Shown here: positions 1 to 8,047 of the stretch, in pieces
Layout of the letters: each line of letters opens with the position of its first letter
How positions within the stretch are numbered: position 1 is the stretch's first letter
From: Streptococcus henryi DSM 19005
GTDB lineage: Bacteria; Bacillota; Bacilli; Lactobacillales; Streptococcaceae
Length of the DNA stretch: 64,000 nucleotides
Direction: 5' to 3'
Assembly: GCF_000376985.1 (NCBI RefSeq)
Contig: NZ_AQYA01000032.1
Span: forward strand, 62,001-126,000
Program-made: the position numbers and the translations under genes
The notes under the pieces: generated by a model
The model's database searches: none
What the model saw: the letters and a program-made list of their open reading frames with translations, nothing else
Told to the model about the DNA's origin: nothing

Positions 1-7
1 AGTCAAG

Positions 8-36
8 TGAAATATATAAAAATTTTATATATTTCA
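8..36. repeat. AT-rich perfect inverted repeat
   Basis: Two 14-base arms (TGAAATATATAAAA and its complement) flank a single central base. There is no T-run after it, so it is not a classical terminator. It may be the tail of the upstream gene outside the window or an operator for the NUDIX gene. Confidence 0.5.
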
Positions 37-105
37 GTTAAAGTGCATAAGCACGGCTATTCTCAGTAAAATATGCTATGATAAGGACAGAAAAAGACGA
101 GGAAC

Positions 106-720
106 ATGATGAAAGATTTTAGAGAGATTTTAAATCAATATGAACCAAAACCTTTAGGACAAAGACGACGCTATGCTGTTATGCTCCCTCTTGTGTGGAA
201 TAGCAGAGCTAATAGTTGGGAAGTACTCTACCAAGTGCGCAGTGAAGCCGTTTCACAACCTGGTGAGGTTTCTTTTCCAGGCGGAGCTCTTGAGGGAAAT
301 GAAACTTATGAAGAAGCTGTAGTACGTGAAACAATGGAAGAGTTAAATCTATCAGCTAATCAAATTGAGATTTTAGGTGAGATTGATTATATGGTAAATA
401 ATAGAGGCAGCATCCACTGTTTTGTAGGAAAATTAGCAATTGAGAACTGGAAAGATATCAAGCCGAATGAAGAAGTAGCAAGATTGTTTACCATCTCATT
501 AGAAGCATTGATGCAAGAACCACCCCACTATTATCGCCTAAAAACAGCAGTAAAACCAAGCACAGATTTTCCATTTGAACGCATCCGTAACGGAGTTGAT
601 TATAAATTCACTCACTATGACAGAAAAATCCCTTTTTATGAATTAGTTGATGAAAATATCTGGGGATTGACAGCACAGTTTACACATAGGTTTACAGAGA
701 TACTTGACGGAAACGAATAA
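106..720 (+). CDS. NUDIX hydrolase, CoA pyrophosphatase-like
   Basis: A 204-residue soluble protein. The NUDIX box runs from about residue 60 (GGALEGN, then REtMEEL), giving the Mg-binding Glu residues of the family. Just before it, YQVRSEAVSQPG followed by SFPGG resembles the CoA-pyrophosphatase signature (R-x-x-x-R, then FPGG), although the second Arg is Gln here. Such enzymes hydrolyse CoA or oxidised CoA to phosphopantetheine and 3',5'-ADP. The exact substrate is an inference. The start is ATG 106 (or 109) behind GAGGAA, with a -10-like TATGAT at 77-82. It is followed by its own terminator, so it is probably monocistronic. Confidence 0.8.
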   Translation: MMKDFREILNQYEPKPLGQRRRYAVMLPLVWNSRANSWEVLYQVRSEAVSQPGEVSFPGGALEGNETYEEAVVRETMEELNLSANQIEILGEIDYMVNNRGSIHCFVGKLAIENWKDIKPNEEVARLFTISLEALMQEPPHYYRLKTAVKPSTDFPFERIRNGVDYKFTHYDRKIPFYELVDENIWGLTAQFTHRFTEILDGNE

Positions 721-786
721 AACAATGAAACTATATGATTTATTTGTAAACAAAGTTGACGATTAAATCAACATAAAATAGAAAAG

Positions 787-820
787 ACCTCCTTGAAAGT
801 GAAGATCAGGGAGGTTTTTT
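787..820 (+). terminator. Rho-independent terminator after the NUDIX gene
   Basis: A 10-bp stem, ACCTCCTTGA pairing with TCAGGGAGGT (one G-T pair), with a 9-base loop and a run of six T. Confidence 0.85.
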
Positions 821-949
821 CAGTAATATAGATTTTAGGTTTGAAAATATAAGGATAATCTTCAATTATGTCTATTATTAATAGATATTATTGATGTTTT
901 GTGCTATTATCTTTAAAAAACAGATATTATTTGAAGATAGGAGGGGAAT

Positions 950-2167
950 ATGAGTTACAAACCTTTAAAAATTGTAAAATTTCAAAACAAAGGGAATAAT
1001 GATGAAGAATATCTCAAAAGATTTGAAGGATTCGGAACCATCAAAACAGGGTTATATCCTTATTTAAACAAAAGAGGAGAATTGAAGTCAAAGGAATTTG
1101 AACTTTTTTCAGTTCCAATCCAAGAAATTCAACTGCTAACACAGCAGATTGTCGAAAATTCAAATCTTATTAAGGAGCTAGCAGAATTGCTACCCGATGT
1201 AGCCAAGAATCAATTTTATAATGAGCAATTATATAAAGCAGTCATCAGTACAGATGAAATCGAAGGCATAAAGACAACTAGAAAAGAGGTATCCCTAGCA
1301 CATAAATCATTAGTGTCTAAGACCAAAGAGCAAGTTAGATTATTATCAACTGTCCGAATGTACAATGATATTCAAGAAAATGCTTTTTTAAAAATCGATA
1401 GCTTGCAGACCATCAGAGAGATATATGACCAGTTAACCGAGGGTGAAATTGATTCAGAGGATATTTTAGACGGAGAATTATTTAGGGATGGTCCGGTCTC
1501 TATTGTTGATTTTTCAAGTAACAAGATTGATCATACTCCTCCTGCATCTGAAAAACAAATCTATTTGATGTTAACTGCTTGGATTAATTTTATCAACGAT
1601 AGAACGATTCCATTTTTGATAAAAGCGATGCTTGCTCACTATTTCTTTGAAAATGTTCATCCCTTTTATGATGGAAATGGTAGAACAGGAAGATATATTT
1701 TATCAAGTTATCTAGCGCGTAAATTAGACATATTTTCTGGATTAGTTATTTCGCAAAAAATCAATGAAGAAAAAAGTAAATATTACAAATCCTTCAAAAT
1801 TACTGGTGACTTTGATAACAGAGCGGAAGGTACCTTCTTTGTTCAAACTTTATTAGAGATACTGCATCAAGGGCAGCTGGATATTATCAATATTCTAGAA
1901 GAAAAGCGAGCTATTCTTCTAGAATACAGTAAAAAATTAGCAAAATCTGATTATAACGAACTTCAGAGAAGAATCCTATTCCTTCTACTCCAATCTGGAG
2001 TCTTTGTTGATGATATCAATGAAGGTTTGACGGACAATGAAATCATAGAGTTACTCTCTAGAGATAATCCAAGGTACACTATCAAGAGAGAAATTGATAA
2101 TTTAGAAAAAATACAAGCTATTAAATTAATCGCACAAAGACCGAAGAAACATGTATTGGTGGAGTGA
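950..2167 (+). CDS. Fic family protein (probable AMP transferase)
   Basis: 405 residues. The Fic core motif HPFYDGNGRTGR lies at about 237-248, with the catalytic His at 237. Fic proteins move AMP or another phosphate moiety from a nucleotide to a hydroxyl of a target protein. The sequence TDEIEG at 101-106 fits the inhibitory-helix motif (S/T)xxxE(G/N) N-terminal to the core, so this is a self-inhibited class II-type Fic. The C-terminal 90 residues look like a winged helix-turn-helix. The start is ATG 950 behind AGGAGGGG. No antitoxin gene lies beside it, which agrees with an internal inhibitory helix. It sits just outside the left attachment site at 2357. The target is unknown. Confidence 0.88.
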   Translation: MSYKPLKIVKFQNKGNNDEEYLKRFEGFGTIKTGLYPYLNKRGELKSKEFELFSVPIQEIQLLTQQIVENSNLIKELAELLPDVAKNQFYNEQLYKAVISTDEIEGIKTTRKEVSLAHKSLVSKTKEQVRLLSTVRMYNDIQENAFLKIDSLQTIREIYDQLTEGEIDSEDILDGELFRDGPVSIVDFSSNKIDHTPPASEKQIYLMLTAWINFINDRTIPFLIKAMLAHYFFENVHPFYDGNGRTGRYILSSYLARKLDIFSGLVISQKINEEKSKYYKSFKITGDFDNRAEGTFFVQTLLEILHQGQLDIINILEEKRAILLEYSKKLAKSDYNELQRRILFLLLQSGVFVDDINEGLTDNEIIELLSRDNPRYTIKREIDNLEKIQAIKLIAQRPKKHVLVE

Positions 2168-2316
2168 GGGCTAAAATAGCAAATAAGAAAAGTCTTTGAA
2201 AAGTCGAAGATAGTCAAAAAATGTTAACCTTTATAGGAAGTGTTAGCATTTTCCCTATTTACCTCATAGAATTACTTAAAAATATAGTAAAAATCTGATT
2301 ATAATCATACCAAAAC

Positions 2317-2352
2317 AAAAGACCAACGAAAACTTAATTTCATTGGTCTTTC
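2317..2352. terminator. Bidirectional terminator hairpin beside the left att site
   Basis: AAAGACCAACGAAA pairs with TTTCATTGGTCTTT, with runs of A and T on either side, so it can stop transcription from both directions. Similar hairpins stand at the same position relative to the rpmG-like sequence at 9578-9614 and 12096-12129. This one is probably the original chromosomal rpmG terminator, separated from rpmG by the insertions. Confidence 0.75.
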
Positions 2353-2356
2353 TTAT

Positions 2357-2380
2357 CTCAATTATTTTACTTCCGTGACA
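2357..2380. other. Left attachment site (rpmG 3'-end copy)
   Basis: CTCAATTATTT here is identical to 12136-12146 at the end of rpmG, and 19 of about 24 bases match overall. Read on the minus strand it encodes T-E-V-K-stop, the same C-terminus as L33. That is what an integrase that restores its target gene leaves at the far end of an insertion. Confidence 0.7.
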
Positions 2381-2490
2381 ATAATGTATGATTTGATAAG
2401 TGTATTGATACCTAGAAACGTTGATTTTATAAGCTTTTTACTTTTTCAAATATGGATAAAATAGTATGTTTTAGAGATTGCTCCAGTTTT

Positions 2491-2515
2491 AATCAGACAA
2501 AAATCAGACAAAATT
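2491..2515 (+). repeat. Direct repeat, possible integrase arm site (left copy)
   Basis: A 25-base sequence holding two tandem AATCAGACAAAA-like units. It recurs with one mismatch at 12056-12080, and a weaker form (AATCAGGCAAAAC) follows the integrase gene at 9549. Its place just inside both outer ends suggests arm-type binding sites for the integrase or its partner. Confidence 0.55.
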
Positions 2516-3995
2516 ATTCATTGTATCCTTTAGCATAGTATGGAATGTATTGCATAAATTTATTACCTGCATTTTCATCGTATGGTTTAACTTTCCCACT
2601 TTTTACAGCAGCAGAAATAATTTTTGTAGCTAATGGTGATTGCTTTGAAGTTAATCCGAAGCGGTCACGAACAGTTTTATTAGTCATGTAATCATTTTCC
2701 ACATACATAATTGATGCATGATAGAAGATGGCATTAATTCTTTCTTTATCATTCATTTCACTAATATGTTTGCGTTTAAAAATTGTCACAGAAGTATTAT
2801 CTCCCTTTGCACTGATTTCAGGAGCAGGAAGATTTTCATTCTCAAGGGTAATAATGATTTTATCAATTCCACTACCACGAGATTCAACAAGGTGCATTTT
2901 ACGGAATAAATTTGCTAAATCCTCATTTCTAGATATCGGGGGAAGATCGAGTAATCTATCTGGCTCATTAATAGGTATTCCAGGGTTTGTAAATTCAATT
3001 CGATTATCATAAATTTCAATCATTGGATTTGTGCCTGATATTGAAAAATCTTGGTGTACTATTTGATTGGCGACAATTTCTCTTATGACAATATCAGGAT
3101 AATCCGTCCGTTCGATTCGTTGGCCTTTTTTATCATAAATTTCTGTGGTCAATGGCAATCTCATTCTAATAAAATTGAGCAGACCTTCAAATCCAACGGC
3201 AACTCCTTTTCCAGCAGTTATATCTTCTTTTGCGAACAATTTATTGTTACCATCATAACGAATTACTCTAATTGCATGAGACTGCAGTTTTTTAAAATTA
3301 GCAAGATTTTTTGCGAAAGTATATGCTCCCATGTTGGTAATGTTAAAACCACTTCCTGATTGCTCAATGATGTTATCGTCAATCATATACTGTAATAATT
3401 CATCGTAACTTGCCTCAGGTGGATATTTTAGCATTCTCCTGTATGTTTCAAAGTCCAAAAGTGAAATTAAATCATCTATAGAACAATTAGTTAGTGCAAA
3501 TTCTTTTTCAAAAGTCCGTGCTTCAAATGATTTCCACAATAGTCGTTCTTTCTCTGGGAACTCAGATAGATTTTTTAAAGATGAACCACTGCGAATGTAT
3601 CGGACACCTTTGAAAGCTACTGGTCTACCAACCGTCATATGGATAATTAATGCTACTACTCTCAGATTTTCGACTTTAAATTCTTGAAATTTAATTGATA
3701 TTCTAGGGTCTAGATTTCTTTCTAACCAAGAGATTAATGGTTCTCCACCATTTATTTTTTCAGAATAAGGGAAAAAATTAGTTCCTATTATTTCTTTTTC
3801 ATCGGAAATTCCCCAAACAAGATAAGAGAATTGCTTATTAAGCATTGTAGATGAGTTTGCTAAAGCAGATATATATCTTCCAATTTTCTCAGGTTCAATC
3901 TTGTTACTTTTGAATTCTAATAGTTCAGATTCATCAAGTTCCATAAGTTCTTGTAATTTTAACTCGTCCATCTTTATTTTCCATCTTTCTTTCAT
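2514..3995 (-). CDS. AlbA_2 / Schlafen-like domain ATP-binding protein
   Basis: 493 residues. The N-terminal 120 residues carry the AlbA_2 pattern: E-S-x-x-L-E-F-K-S-N near residue 20, then SALANSS and VWGI. The middle (about 270-400) resembles the HATPase_c_4 part of COG2865 proteins, with IVANQIVHQDF, then EIYDNRIEFTNPG and ESRGSGIDK. The C-terminus looks like a winged helix. Such proteins are usually called putative transcriptional regulators or RecG-related ATP-binding proteins, and some relatives act in defence. The role here is unknown. It is cargo at the left end of the mobile element. ATG 3971 (MDELKLQ) is an alternative start, and neither start has a strong ribosome site. Confidence 0.75.
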   Translation of the reverse strand: MKERWKIKMDELKLQELMELDESELLEFKSNKIEPEKIGRYISALANSSTMLNKQFSYLVWGISDEKEIIGTNFFPYSEKINGGEPLISWLERNLDPRISIKFQEFKVENLRVVALIIHMTVGRPVAFKGVRYIRSGSSLKNLSEFPEKERLLWKSFEARTFEKEFALTNCSIDDLISLLDFETYRRMLKYPPEASYDELLQYMIDDNIIEQSGSGFNITNMGAYTFAKNLANFKKLQSHAIRVIRYDGNNKLFAKEDITAGKGVAVGFEGLLNFIRMRLPLTTEIYDKKGQRIERTDYPDIVIREIVANQIVHQDFSISGTNPMIEIYDNRIEFTNPGIPINEPDRLLDLPPISRNEDLANLFRKMHLVESRGSGIDKIIITLENENLPAPEISAKGDNTSVTIFKRKHISEMNDKERINAIFYHASIMYVENDYMTNKTVRDRFGLTSKQSPLATKIISAAVKSGKVKPYDENAGNKFMQYIPYYAKGYNE

Positions 3996-4075
3996 TGGGT
4001 GGTTTAAATTGTCTAAAACGCTGTAAAATCAACGTTTTTTTTATTTTCCAAATTAAATCCAAATGATAATTATCT

Positions 4076-4996
4076 CTATTTCTCCGCCCAGTCAGTCCAA
4101 TCATCAAAGGTCGTGTTATTGTAAAGTTCTATCAGTCGTGGTCTGACAGATTGGATGATCTCAACTAACTCGTGTCCCTCATGAAATTGTGAAAAAGGCA
4201 TACCGATAGTTGCTTGGGAGATATCTGAAAGTAATTGGCGTGTTGTTTGGCTATCTGCAAGTGTATTAATCAGAAAACCAAGTAGATAATTAGAATCATA
4301 GTTAACTTCTACACCTGTTGAGGATGAATCCTTAAGCAGACGTTCATAGCCTTCTTTGATTTCTTGCTTGATTCTATCCTTGGAAAGCTCTTCTAAATTA
4401 CCGACAAAGTCATATGAGATGTAGATTTGGTTAGCAAAGTAATCAGAAAGTTCGTTGATTTTAGTAGCATCAAGTCCGTCTTGCTGGCTTAAGTAGGTTT
4501 TGGCTTCCTTCCTAATTGTGTCCCTCAGCGTATCATAAAGCATTTCAAAGAAGATATCATCTAGGTAGCCTTCATTTGGGTATCCAAATTCATTTTCCCA
4601 GTCAGGATTTTCAAATGTTCCAATGGTTACTCCCCCACTTCTTGTGACCGATTGTATTGGATTTGTTTTTATTCTAAAAAGCTCTTCTTTTATTTTTAAT
4701 GGAGTATCAGGATACTCATCTAGGAATGTGCCATAACCAAGTTTTCTAAGGTAAAGTTCAATATATTCTTCCAATTCTCCGTAGTAAAACCAACCTACGG
4801 GTTTTCCATAGATTTTTGACACTTTCTCTAAAACTTCAAGAGGAGCTAAGTTATCTCCTCTTACATATGCGTTAATCGTTGATTTTTTTAATCCAAGACG
4901 GTTTCCAAATTCAGTAAAAGACAAATTTAATTCATCTTTGACTTGTCTTAATCTTCGACCAACAGTCTTTTTATCAGGTTTAAGTATTTCAAACAT
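4076..4996 (-). CDS. XRE-family repressor-like regulator of the mobile element
   Basis: 306 residues. A helix-turn-helix of the XRE type occupies about 12-70 (FGNRLGLKKSTINAYVRGD), and a long C-terminal domain I do not recognise follows. It is transcribed away from the transfer genes. The divergent control region at 5031-5150 has three copies of an operator-like sequence, one on the -10 of the rightward promoter. This is the arrangement of phage CI and ICE repressors, so it probably keeps the excision and transfer operon silent. No peptidase motif is visible, so induction by self-cleavage is not supported. Confidence 0.75.
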   Translation of the reverse strand: MFEILKPDKKTVGRRLRQVKDELNLSFTEFGNRLGLKKSTINAYVRGDNLAPLEVLEKVSKIYGKPVGWFYYGELEEYIELYLRKLGYGTFLDEYPDTPLKIKEELFRIKTNPIQSVTRSGGVTIGTFENPDWENEFGYPNEGYLDDIFFEMLYDTLRDTIRKEAKTYLSQQDGLDATKINELSDYFANQIYISYDFVGNLEELSKDRIKQEIKEGYERLLKDSSSTGVEVNYDSNYLLGFLINTLADSQTTRQLLSDISQATIGMPFSQFHEGHELVEIIQSVRPRLIELYNNTTFDDWTDWAEK

Positions 4997-5030
4997 AGGT
5001 TACCTCTCAGACTATTATAACACAGGTGTT

Positions 5031-5150
5031 TATAAAATCGTACATTTTTTGAGAAAAACGCTTGACCACGTGTATGATATCGTATATAATTATTAATGAG
5101 CATTAAGGTTGCTCAAAAATTTTACACCAAACGTACATAAAATCGTACAT
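5031..5150. promoter_or_regulatory. Three operator-like repeats between repressor and transfer genes
   Basis: ATAAAATCGTACAT occurs at 5032-5045 and 5137-5150, and the related ATGATATCGTATAT at 5074-5087. The middle copy covers the spacer and -10 of the rightward promoter. The first lies in the leader region of the XRE gene. These are likely binding sites for that regulator. Confidence 0.55.
5062..5090 (+). promoter_or_regulatory. Sigma-A promoter of the element's rightward operon
   Basis: TTGACC, a 17-base spacer, then TATAAT. It is close to consensus and overlapped by an operator-like repeat. Confidence 0.75.
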
Positions 5151-5208
5151 ATGTGTTAGAGAGGAGCTAACCCAACAATCAAAAAAGAAAGGAAGGTACA
5201 AAAAATCC

Positions 5209-5286
5209 TTGAACAATCTGGTACATCGTTCAAGGACAGTAAATCTAATTGCTGTAATTATACCAGATATTTCGGATAAACGCTAG
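5209..5286 (+). CDS. Possible 25-residue leader peptide
   Basis: TTG 5209 opens a 25-codon frame ending at TAG 5284, just before the next gene. AAGGAAGG lies about 12 bases upstream, which is rather far. The first codons lie in a perfect 9-bp inverted repeat (TCCTTGAAC at 5206-5214 with GTTCAAGGA at 5228-5236), so a structure could mask the start. It could be a regulatory leader or chance. Confidence 0.25.
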   Translation: MNNLVHRSRTVNLIAVIIPDISDKR

Positions 5287-5316
5287 TTGAATGCAGAATC
5301 AGAAAAGAGGGTAATT

Positions 5317-5532
5317 ATGAATTTAACAGGTATGGAACTACAAATGGTAGAGTGGGTGGCCTACTCACCAGATACACAAGAGAAAGTCTTAATCAAACCA
5401 GAGGACTGTAAAGATTTGGATGACAGAGAACTCTATCGCCTTATCAAGGATATGGGATTTGAGCGATTGATTGAATCTAGAGCTTTGCAGATTTTGAACG
5501 ACTTTCTTAATCAGAAAATACAGGTAAACTAA
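5317..5532 (+). CDS. Small hypothetical protein of the mobile element
   Basis: 71 residues from ATG 5317, which has AGAGGG six bases upstream. A longer frame from TTG 5287 has no such site. The product is acidic and mostly helical, with no motif I recognise. Its stop overlaps the next start (TAATG), so the two are translationally coupled. Its place as first full gene of the operon suggests a control or accessory role. Confidence 0.6.
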   Translation: MNLTGMELQMVEWVAYSPDTQEKVLIKPEDCKDLDDRELYRLIKDMGFERLIESRALQILNDFLNQKIQVN

Positions 5533-5987
5533 TGAGTGAATACGATTATCAAGAAGTTGTAGATAGGGTTGATGGTCTCAACTCAGTCTCAACATTGAAA
5601 AAGTGGCGGTTAAAGATTGAAAGTCTAACTGGTACTCAATTCAATGAAAGTAGAGTGAGAACGGGTCGAAAATCTTATTCTAAAGTTTATCTTTTTACAG
5701 AAGATGACCTAAATCATTTTCAAGCGATTGCTGATAAGAAGTCTTCGTTGGGGCTGGAAAGAGCAATTCTAAGTGTTTATGGGTTTTCTAAAGAAAATGA
5801 TTATCAAAAACCTATTAGAGAACTTGTTGATGAGCTAGAGGTCTCCTTTAAGGAAATCCGAGAAGATTATCGAAGGAACCTAGCAAAGTTGAAACAGGAG
5901 TTAGAAGTGCTTCTGGATAGAATCCAGACCTTAGAGAAAGAGACTGAAAAGAAATCATCTAAGAGACTTGGCTTCTTTCATCGATGA
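5532..5987 (+). CDS. MerR-like DNA-binding protein with C-terminal coiled coil
   Basis: 151 residues. The first 65 (STLKKWRLKIESLTG, then YSKVYLFTEDD) resemble a MerR-type winged helix, with a turn and the recurrent Y-x-x-x-x-x-F-T-x-x-D-L wing. Residues 100-145 are heptad-like with many Leu, Glu and Lys, so a dimerising coiled coil is likely. Small proteins of this type sit before relaxase genes in streptococcal mobilizable elements and may regulate or help recognise oriT, which begins immediately after it. The function is an inference. Confidence 0.55.
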   Translation: MSEYDYQEVVDRVDGLNSVSTLKKWRLKIESLTGTQFNESRVRTGRKSYSKVYLFTEDDLNHFQAIADKKSSLGLERAILSVYGFSKENDYQKPIRELVDELEVSFKEIREDYRRNLAKLKQELEVLLDRIQTLEKETEKKSSKRLGFFHR

Positions 5988-6001
5988 AGACGGTTCGCCA
6001 C

Positions 6002-6110
6002 CCCACCGCTGGGCGAGTGGTCAACACGGTAGCCCAGAGCAGGTGGGAAAGGTGGCAAACGGCTGAACTCGATTTGACATTTGCACCCCAGTCCCTATTA
6101 GGGGGTGCAC
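6002..6110 (+). other. Candidate origin of transfer (oriT)
   Basis: A GC-rich non-coding block directly before the relaxase region. TGCACCCC (6082-6089) pairs with GGGGTGCA (6102-6109). The sequence CTATTAGGGGG at 6095-6105 resembles the nick region of Tn916/ICEBs1-family origins (CTAACAGGGGG). A second, imperfect inverted repeat pairs 6002-6014 with 6032-6047. An 88-codon frame across this block looks spurious. Confidence 0.65.
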
Positions 6111-6261
6111 ACATACATAAAATGTGGTCAAATTCCTTGATACGCAAGGGGGTCAGCGATTTGAAGCAAATTTCACGAAAAAACATTTATGAAGCCTATG
6201 ATATCAACGGTTTACGATGGATTTCATGTAGGCGTAGCTTTTATGAATAGGAGAAAAAAAC

Positions 6262-6693
6262 ATGACAAAATTTAACTTAACAGACGAAACTATAAAAGTT
6301 GGCGACTTGAAATTGGATAAATCACAATTTGACATTCCAAAGAAAGTGACCATCCTTTCTTCACGAGTTGCACCAGTCTATAAAAATGTCAATGGCGAAA
6401 GCATTGCGACAGATGAAGTAGCTAAAATTACTTGCTCTGTACAAGATACAGACAAAATCCAAGCCTTGAAAGACCTGGGCTATTCCCCTGATGACCTCAA
6501 GGGTATTCGCTTGGAGATTGTAGACAATCTTGACAAGTTGGCTAAATCCGTTGAGAAGGATGAGCTGAACTCACTTGTAGTAGAACTTGTCAATCCAGAA
6601 GTCCACCTTGGTTGGCGAGCTAATAATAATGGTGGTGGAAATTGGGGAGGCTTAAAACTAGTGGCAACTGATATTAAATTTATTGGAGCCTAG
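6262..6693 (+). CDS. Hypothetical protein, possibly DUF961-like
   Basis: 143 residues, no signal peptide or membrane segment. The C-terminal pattern VVELVNPEV, a Gly/Asn-rich loop (NNNGGGNWGG) and LKLVATDIKF resembles the end of DUF961 proteins. These precede relaxase or coupling genes in Tn916-like elements. The similarity is weak and judged by eye. The start ATG has GGAGAAAA upstream, and the stop lies two bases before the relaxase start, so they form one operon. Confidence 0.5.
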   Translation: MTKFNLTDETIKVGDLKLDKSQFDIPKKVTILSSRVAPVYKNVNGESIATDEVAKITCSVQDTDKIQALKDLGYSPDDLKGIRLEIVDNLDKLAKSVEKDELNSLVVELVNPEVHLGWRANNNGGGNWGGLKLVATDIKFIGA

Positions 6694-6695
6694 AC

Positions 6696-7724
6696 ATGGA
6701 TAACTCAGTGATGTTAGACTACTTAGCCGTAACGATTAAAGGCTTAGCTCCAGATGATGTCATTGAGAAAATCCTCATTCTTCCTAAAGATAAGTTTATT
6801 CTCAATGAATGGGGGATAAACAAGTACCAAAGGCATTATGCCTTCTCAGAGATAAAGGTTTACTTCAATAAAGACTGGGAATCAAAAATGGGAGTTTTTA
6901 TCGAACTGAGAGGGCAGGGGTGCCGTCAGTATGAAGAATACATGGAAAGCAATGTCAATAACTGGGTAACCCTGATGAAACGCATTTCTGAATGCCATAG
7001 TAACTTTACAAGACTAGATATCGCCAATGATATTTTTGATGGTAGCCTATCCGTCCCGCTTATTTATAGTTATTGTAAAAAGCAACTCTGCATATCAACC
7101 GCTAAAACCTTTGATTACCATGAAAAGAGTATTCTTGAAAATGGTGAAAAGGTTGGTGAAATGGTAACGATTGGTGTTAGAGGTACTCAGCAATGGTGCA
7201 TCTATAATAAGCTATTAGAACAAAAACTGGATAAAGATTTACCAGAAATGCCCTCATCATGGACAAGAGCAGAGCTTAGATGTTGGCAAGAAAAGGCAAA
7301 CTTACTGGCTCAACAGATAAAAAAAGGACGTCCCCTTAAAGAGATTTACTTTGAAGCGATTAATGGACACTATCGCTTTGTCAGTCCGAGAGATAAGGAT
7401 TCCAACCGTTGGCGAAGAAAAAACGTAAAATGGTGGAATGACTACTTAGAAACACAAGAAAAGACGGTCTTAAGTGTAAAGCGGACAAAACCCACCCTAA
7501 AACGGTCTGAGCTATGGACAGAGAAACAAGTCTCACGAACACTTGGAAAACTCTATGTAGCAAAAGCAGAATCTTACGGACAAGAAAAGGCAGATGGCTA
7601 TATTCAACACTTACTTGAGCTTGGGATATCCAAACTAACGGAAACAGATGAGACTGATATTCAGCAGTACAAACAAGAGCAACAAAGCTCAGCCTATTGG
7701 GGCATAAGAAAAGACGACCTGTAG
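6696..7724 (+). CDS. Rep_trans family relaxase / replication initiator (MobT-like)
   Basis: 342 residues. The stretch about 15-230 fits the replication initiation factor family: MLDYLAVTIKG, then FIELRGQGCRQYEE, FTRLDIANDIFDG and SWTRAELRCW. In mobilizable elements this family (MobT) nicks oriT, leading-strand transfer starts there, and the same enzyme can drive rolling-circle copying after excision. The oriT-like hairpin just upstream supports this. No coupling protein or secretion genes are nearby, so transfer would need a helper ICE. The catalytic Tyr cannot be assigned with certainty from sequence alone. Confidence 0.82.
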   Translation: MDNSVMLDYLAVTIKGLAPDDVIEKILILPKDKFILNEWGINKYQRHYAFSEIKVYFNKDWESKMGVFIELRGQGCRQYEEYMESNVNNWVTLMKRISECHSNFTRLDIANDIFDGSLSVPLIYSYCKKQLCISTAKTFDYHEKSILENGEKVGEMVTIGVRGTQQWCIYNKLLEQKLDKDLPEMPSSWTRAELRCWQEKANLLAQQIKKGRPLKEIYFEAINGHYRFVSPRDKDSNRWRRKNVKWWNDYLETQEKTVLSVKRTKPTLKRSELWTEKQVSRTLGKLYVAKAESYGQEKADGYIQHLLELGISKLTETDETDIQQYKQEQQSSAYWGIRKDDL

Positions 7725-7789
7725 CAAGCTACAAATCACCTTTCCAAAAATAACTAACTTGATTATAACCAAAATAGAAGGAGAATTCA

Positions 7790-8038
7790 ATGGCAACATT
7801 AAAAACAGAACATGATTTTGACTTGACCCGTAACTGGTACCGTAAATCCGTCTTCCTAGATGAACTCTGGCATGGCATGACCGTTGCAACGATCAATAGC
7901 TATATTCGTCAGATGAAGGACAGCCCATACGCTTTCGGTATTAAAGGAACACATGGCAATGTCTTTATTCACTCAGAAGTCTTCGTGGCATGGTTTGACT
8001 ACAAAATTGCTAATCAATATGCCGCAAAGATGGCGTAG
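7790..8038 (+). CDS. Putative excisionase
   Basis: 82 residues, ten bases before the integrase gene. The sequence (DELWHGMTVATINSYIRQM, then GNVFIHSEVFVAWFDYK) has the look of a small winged-helix Xis-like DNA-binding protein: a helix pair, a short wing, then a basic tail. It is not close to Tn916 Xis. Position beside int and size are the main evidence. It would bend DNA at the element ends to favour excision. AAGGAGAA precedes the start. Confidence 0.55.
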   Translation: MATLKTEHDFDLTRNWYRKSVFLDELWHGMTVATINSYIRQMKDSPYAFGIKGTHGNVFIHSEVFVAWFDYKIANQYAAKMA

Positions 8039-8047
8039 GTAATACCT

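Noticed and set aside
5984..6250. 88-codon open frame across the oriT region
   Set aside because: It has no ribosome site, starts inside the previous gene's end, and its codons run through two GC-rich inverted repeats best explained as oriT.
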